Shown: positions 60,593-64,000 of the stretch, piece by piece
How positions within the stretch are numbered: the stretch's first letter is position 1
Layout: each line of letters starts with the position of its first letter
NCBI GenBank assembly: GCA_030695205.1
Contig: JAUYTN010000021.1
Span: 124,001 to 188,000, forward strand
Direction: 5' to 3'
DNA: 64,000 nucleotides
Source: Burkholderiaceae bacterium
Lineage (GTDB): Bacteria; Pseudomonadota; Gammaproteobacteria; Burkholderiales; Burkholderiaceae_C
Translations under genes and position numbers: made by a program
Notes under the pieces: model-generated
The model's input: the letters and a program-made list of their open reading frames with translations, nothing else
Told to the model about the DNA's origin: nothing
The model's database searches: none

Positions 60593-61329
60593 GGTGCACC
60601 GTCCTTGAAGGTGCGGCTGCCGGAAATCATGGTGGACACGATGCTCTGGCGGCCCATGATGTCTTCGCGGATGGCGGCGTACACATGCAGGATCACAAAA
60701 ATGATCATGGCCCACATGCCCATGCGGTGCCAGGTGTGCACGTCCTGGCTCTGGCCAAACAGCGGTATCACCCAGCCAAACATCTGCTCTTGCCACGAGC
60801 CCATTTGCGAGCCTTCGCCATACAGCGCAAAACCGGTCACGGTCATGAACACCGACAGCCCCATGAAGCCAAAGAACATGGCCAGCCGCGCCAGCGGGTT
60901 GTGGCCCACGTAGCGCCCGGGCTGCGGGATCAGGAAGGTGTACCACTTCAGCATGGTCAGCACTTCTTTCCAATAGGCCTTCTGGAAGATGGGCACCCAG
61001 AAAATCTCCCGCGCATGGTGGTTGCCCACCAGGGCCCAGTAGGCCCGGCCCAACAAGCCCACGGCCAGCAGGTAGCCCGCGGTGAAGTGGGCAAAGCGGA
61101 TGTAACCCATCAGAAAGTGGTCGCTGGCCTCGCCGGGCATGGTGGGCAGGGGCACACCTATGAAGTAGCCGGTGATGGCCAGCACGGTGATGGACGCCGC
61201 GTTGATCCAGTGCCAGATGCGCACCGGCGCTTCGTACACATAGACCGACTTGGTGTTTTGGCCGTGCGAAACGGCGTTGTCGTCGATGCCGGTGACATCG
61301 GCCAGCTGTTCTGGGGTGGTGATGGACAT
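60589..61329 (-). CDS. hoxZ: HoxZ, membrane-bound hydrogenase cytochrome b
   Basis: This 246-residue protein has four transmembrane helices carrying di-haem b ligands in RIWHWINAASI, RFAHFTAGYLL and DVHTWHRMGMW with LHVYAAIRED, all matching HupC/HoxZ. It anchors HoxKG to the periplasmic face of the membrane and passes electrons to the quinone pool. It overlaps hoxM by 4 bp. A hupE gene separates it from hoxG, an insertion not seen in the R. eutropha order as I know it. Confidence 0.96.
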   Translation of the reverse strand: MSITTPEQLADVTGIDDNAVSHGQNTKSVYVYEAPVRIWHWINAASITVLAITGYFIGVPLPTMPGEASDHFLMGYIRFAHFTAGYLLAVGLLGRAYWALVGNHHAREIFWVPIFQKAYWKEVLTMLKWYTFLIPQPGRYVGHNPLARLAMFFGFMGLSVFMTVTGFALYGEGSQMGSWQEQMFGWVIPLFGQSQDVHTWHRMGMWAMIIFVILHVYAAIREDIMGRQSIVSTMISGSRTFKDGAP

Positions 61330-61370
61330 GGTGGCCTCCTGTGAGCGGTGCCGTTGACAGACAGCGGCGC

Positions 61371-61982
61371 TCAGGCGGCCAATTGGCCGAACAAGACCAC
61401 GCCCGCTGCAGCCAGCGCCGCGCCCAGCCCGCCCAGCACCGCCCCACGGCGCTGGCCCAACCAGCGCTGGATGGCCAGGCCCACCCCCACGCCGCCGATG
61501 TGCAGCACCGCCGTGGTCAGCATGAAGCCAGCGGCATAGCCCGCAAACCCGGTGGCTGGTGTTTCAGCCCCGTGCGCCAGGCCGTGCAGCGCTGATGCCG
61601 CCGCCACCAGGCCCAGCCCCAAAGTCACGGGCATGGCCCGGTTGGCCAACACCAGCATGGCACCAAACAGCACCACGCTCAGCGCAATGGCCTGCTCCAG
61701 GTAAGGCACGGTCACGCCCGCTGCGCCCAGCGCCGCACTGGCCACCAGCGCCAGCAAAAACGTGGCAGGCCCCCACCAGGCCTTGCCCTGCGGCAAGGCG
61801 CTGACCGACCACACCCCCACGGCCAGCATGGCCAGCAGGTGATCCAGGCCAAAGGGGTGGGCCAAGCCTTCCATCAGGCTGTGGGTGCCGTGGCCGGTGT
61901 GCGCCTGGGCGGCACCGGACAAAGCGGTCAGCGCGGAGAAAAGCGCAAGGGCCGTCAGGCGGCGTGGTGTGAGGTGTTTCAT
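61371..61982 (-). CDS. hupE: HupE/UreJ-type nickel transporter
   Basis: The 203-residue protein has a cleavable signal peptide followed by HTGHGTHS at the mature N-terminus, the family motif HPFGLDHLLAMLAVG, and about six transmembrane helices, including GLAHGAE. HupE facilitates Ni2+ uptake for hydrogenase. It lies between hoxG (47-bp gap) and hoxZ (41-bp gap). Cobalt transport cannot be excluded from sequence alone. Confidence 0.92.
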   Translation of the reverse strand: MKHLTPRRLTALALFSALTALSGAAQAHTGHGTHSLMEGLAHPFGLDHLLAMLAVGVWSVSALPQGKAWWGPATFLLALVASAALGAAGVTVPYLEQAIALSVVLFGAMLVLANRAMPVTLGLGLVAAASALHGLAHGAETPATGFAGYAAGFMLTTAVLHIGGVGVGLAIQRWLGQRRGAVLGGLGAALAAAGVVLFGQLAA

Positions 61983-62029
61983 GGGTGTCTCCTTGTGGGG
62001 TTCGGGTTTGGCGCTGAAGGTGTGCCGGG

Positions 62030-63889
62030 TCAGCGCACGGTCACGCGGCTCATTTCCTGGCCGTCTTCGCTCATCACATGGGTGGAGCAGGCCAGGCAGG
62101 GGTCAAAGCTGTGCAGCGTGCGCAGAATTTCCAGCGGCTGCTCGGGGTTGACCATCGGGGTATTCATCAGGCTGGCCTCAAAAGCGCCAATCTGGCCCTT
62201 GGCATCGCGGGGCGAGCCGTTCCAGGTGGTGGGCACCACGCACTGGTAGTTGTCGATCTTCCCGTCCTTGATCTTGATCCAGTGGCCCAGCATGCCGCGC
62301 GGTGCGGCCACTGTGCCCACGCCTTTGGCCTCTTTGGGCCAGGTGGCGGGGTCCCACTTGTCGGTGTTGACGGTGTTGCTGTCGCCCGCCTTGATGTTGC
62401 CCACCAGCTGTCTGAAGTCGTCCATCAGCATCTCGCCGCAGTACTGGCTTTCCAGCGCACGGGCCAGCGTGCGGCCTATGGTGGTGGGCAGCAGTTGCTT
62501 GAGCGTGAAGTTGGTTTCGGGCAGGCCCAGCGCTTTGGGGATGGCGTGGTTGATGGCCACGGCCGAGGCATCCACCTGTTCTTTGACGCGCTGGCAGTAC
62601 GTGTTGCCCTGGCTTGCATGTACATAGCCCAATATGTAGCGCGACAGCGGCCCCACCTCCAGCGCATGGCCACGCCAGCGGGGCGATTTGATCCAGCTGT
62701 ATTTGGCCGACTCGTCCACCGCCTCGATCTTGGTGCGCGTGCCCTTGAAGTTGGGGCCTTCGGGCTGGTAGTTGGCTTCGGTCACGCCGTCCCAGGGGTG
62801 CAGGCCCTTGGTTTCGTCGCCGTACTTGTACCAGCTGTGCGTCACAAACTCCTGCACCTGCTCGGGGTCGCGGGGGTCAATGGGGTGAATCTTGTCCCAG
62901 TTGCCATCCAGAATCACGCCGCCTGGTAGCTGGTGGGTGCTGTGGTCGTAGGGCACTTTTTCGTAGGTGCCAAAGTCGGCCACGTTGGTGGCTGCCAGCC
63001 CGCCGCCGTACAGCCAGCCCGCGTTCTTGTAGATGGTGCCAATGGCCAACACGTCGGGTATGTAGACGTTGTTGTTGAAGTCGATCATCTCCTTGATGCG
63101 CGCCTCGACAAAGTTCAGCCGCTCCATGTTGATGGGCGCACCGGCGGCACCGTTGCCGTCGATGTTGATGGCGCAGGGCACGCCGCCCACCAGGTAGTTG
63201 GGGTGCGGGTTTTTGCCGCCGAAGATGGTGTTCACCTTCACCCACTCTTTTTGCAGGTCAAGCGCTTCCAGGTAGTGCGTGACGGCCATCAGGTTGGCCT
63301 CGGGCGGCAGCACATAGGCCTTGCTGCCCCAGTAACCGTTGGCAAACGGCCCCAGCTGGCCGCTTTCCACAAACTTCTTCAGGCGGTTTTGCACATCGCG
63401 GAAGTAGCCGGGCGACGACATGGGGTGCGATGGCGACACCAGGTGCTGCAGGTCGCTGGTCTTTTTGGGGTCGGCCTTCAGGGACGAGATCACGTCCACC
63501 CAGTCCAGCGCATGCAGGTGATAAAAGTGCACCGCGTGGTCGTGCACCTGCAGCGTTTTGGCCATCATTTCGCGAATCAGGTGGGCATTGAGCGGAATTT
63601 GGATGCCCAGCGCGTCTTCCACCGCGCGCACACTGGTCAGCGCGTGGCAGCCCGTGCACACGCCGCAAATGCGCTCCACAAAGGCCCAGGCGTCGCGGGG
63701 GTCGCGGCCTTTCAGAATCACTTCCAGCCCGCGCCACATGGTGCCGGTGGACACCGCGTTGCGGATGACGTTGTTGCTGTCAAGGTTGACCTCGCAGCGC
63801 ATGTGGCCCTCGATGCGCGTGACCGGGTCAACGACGATGCGCCGCCCGGTGTTGTCCATCTTGAAGCCTTGAGTTTCGTAAGCACCCAT
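62030..63889 (-). CDS. hoxG: HoxG, membrane-bound [NiFe]-hydrogenase large subunit
   Basis: This 619-residue protein has L1 motif [11 protein letters not shown] near residue 73 and L2 motif DPCLACSTH near the C-terminus. HoxM cleaves after the His, removing [15 protein letters not shown] (15 residues). Family knowledge places it as the H2-activating subunit, exported folded together with HoxK by hitchhiking on its Tat signal. Together with the HoxR, HoxT and HypX genes, the context indicates an O2-tolerant group 1d enzyme. It starts 21 bp after hoxK. Confidence 0.97.
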   Translation of the reverse strand: MGAYETQGFKMDNTGRRIVVDPVTRIEGHMRCEVNLDSNNVIRNAVSTGTMWRGLEVILKGRDPRDAWAFVERICGVCTGCHALTSVRAVEDALGIQIPLNAHLIREMMAKTLQVHDHAVHFYHLHALDWVDVISSLKADPKKTSDLQHLVSPSHPMSSPGYFRDVQNRLKKFVESGQLGPFANGYWGSKAYVLPPEANLMAVTHYLEALDLQKEWVKVNTIFGGKNPHPNYLVGGVPCAINIDGNGAAGAPINMERLNFVEARIKEMIDFNNNVYIPDVLAIGTIYKNAGWLYGGGLAATNVADFGTYEKVPYDHSTHQLPGGVILDGNWDKIHPIDPRDPEQVQEFVTHSWYKYGDETKGLHPWDGVTEANYQPEGPNFKGTRTKIEAVDESAKYSWIKSPRWRGHALEVGPLSRYILGYVHASQGNTYCQRVKEQVDASAVAINHAIPKALGLPETNFTLKQLLPTTIGRTLARALESQYCGEMLMDDFRQLVGNIKAGDSNTVNTDKWDPATWPKEAKGVGTVAAPRGMLGHWIKIKDGKIDNYQCVVPTTWNGSPRDAKGQIGAFEASLMNTPMVNPEQPLEILRTLHSFDPCLACSTHVMSEDGQEMSRVTVR

Positions 63890-63910
63890 GGTGTGTGTCC
63901 TCGTTGTTTT

Positions 63911-64000
63911 TTAGGTGTGGCTGGGTGCGGCAGGCTTCTGGGCCGCTTTGTCTTTGGCGCGCTTGGCCACCGAAATGGCCGCGTGCGCCGCCACCGCAGC
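63911..64000 (-). CDS. hoxK: HoxK, membrane-bound hydrogenase small subunit (last 29 residues)
   Basis: The open frame read from the window edge encodes the C-terminal end, beginning AAVAAHAAISVAKRAKDK and ending in a TAA at 63911. It fits the end of the C-terminal membrane-anchor helix plus basic cytoplasmic tail of HoxK. The assignment rests on position, 21 bp upstream of hoxG and in phase, and on this sequence. The Tat signal, Fe-S ligands and the operon promoter lie beyond the window. Confidence 0.8.
   Translation of the reverse strand, partial: AAVAAHAAISVAKRAKDKAAQKPAAPSHT

Noticed and set aside
1..64000. tRNA, rRNA or CRISPR arrays
   Set aside because: No cloverleaf-like sequence, rRNA segment or regularly spaced repeat array was noticed; gaps between genes are mostly too small. 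This was read by eye, not computed.

Overview
The window (about 64 kb, G+C-rich apart from one patch near 35.2-38.6 kb) looks like chromosomal DNA of a betaproteobacterium of the order Burkholderiales, most probably a Comamonadaceae member of the Hydrogenophaga/Rhodoferax/Acidovorax type. This rests on the Ralstonia (Cupriavidus) eutropha-like hydrogenase gene order, the nar/NarXL organisation and a lineage-typical style of dispersed palindromic repeats. The inferred physiology is a facultative H2-oxidising, nitrate-respiring bacterium.

Layout. (1) 1-3.4 kb, plus strand: the 3' end of recB and a complete recD. (2) 3.6-29.2 kb, all minus strand: a nitrate-respiration block. In transcription order it holds narX-narL, a universal stress protein, two NNP-family nitrate transporters, a third one (narK), narGHJI, a parvulin-type isomerase, a class II (B12-dependent, O2-independent) ribonucleotide reductase interrupted by an intein, nnrS, a periplasmic PilJ/NarX-type P-box protein, a nitroreductase, a small conserved protein, a hemerythrin and a diguanylate cyclase. 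(3) 29.3-31.4 kb, plus strand: HD-domain phosphohydrolase, PilZ protein, ComFB-like protein, creatininase-family amidohydrolase. (4) 31.4-38.7 kb: an accessory stretch with a MarR/thioesterase divergent pair, two toxin-antitoxin pairs (GNAT/DUF1778 and BrnT/BrnA), an APH-type kinase, 585 bp without a recognisable gene, a large lower-GC helicase-nuclease fusion protein, and about 390 bp of apparent remnants. (5) 38.7-64 kb, all minus strand: a hydrogenase superoperon. In transcription order it reads hoxK(partial)-hoxG-hupE-hoxZMLOQRTV-hypABFCDEX-hoxA-[hoxFUYHW]-hoxBCJ.

How it works together. The hydrogenase block encodes three [NiFe]-hydrogenases: membrane-bound (HoxKGZ), NAD-reducing soluble (HoxFUYH) and regulatory H2 sensor (HoxBC with HoxJ and HoxA). 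It also carries nickel uptake (HupE) and the NiFe(CN)2CO maturation set, including HypX. The genes overlap or nearly abut, so they may form one transcript. The nitrate block couples NarXL signalling to nitrate uptake, NarGHI respiration and nitrosative-stress functions, with a deoxyribonucleotide supply that needs no O2.

The most notable items are the orphan XPD-like helicase fused to a PD-(D/E)XK-like nuclease (35756-38278), the intein placed immediately before the catalytic cysteine of NrdJ, the soluble-hydrogenase module lying between hoxA and hoxB, a HypB whose histidine-rich stretch lies inside the GTPase domain, and a family of about 36-39 bp repeats embedded in frame in at least three protein-coding genes.
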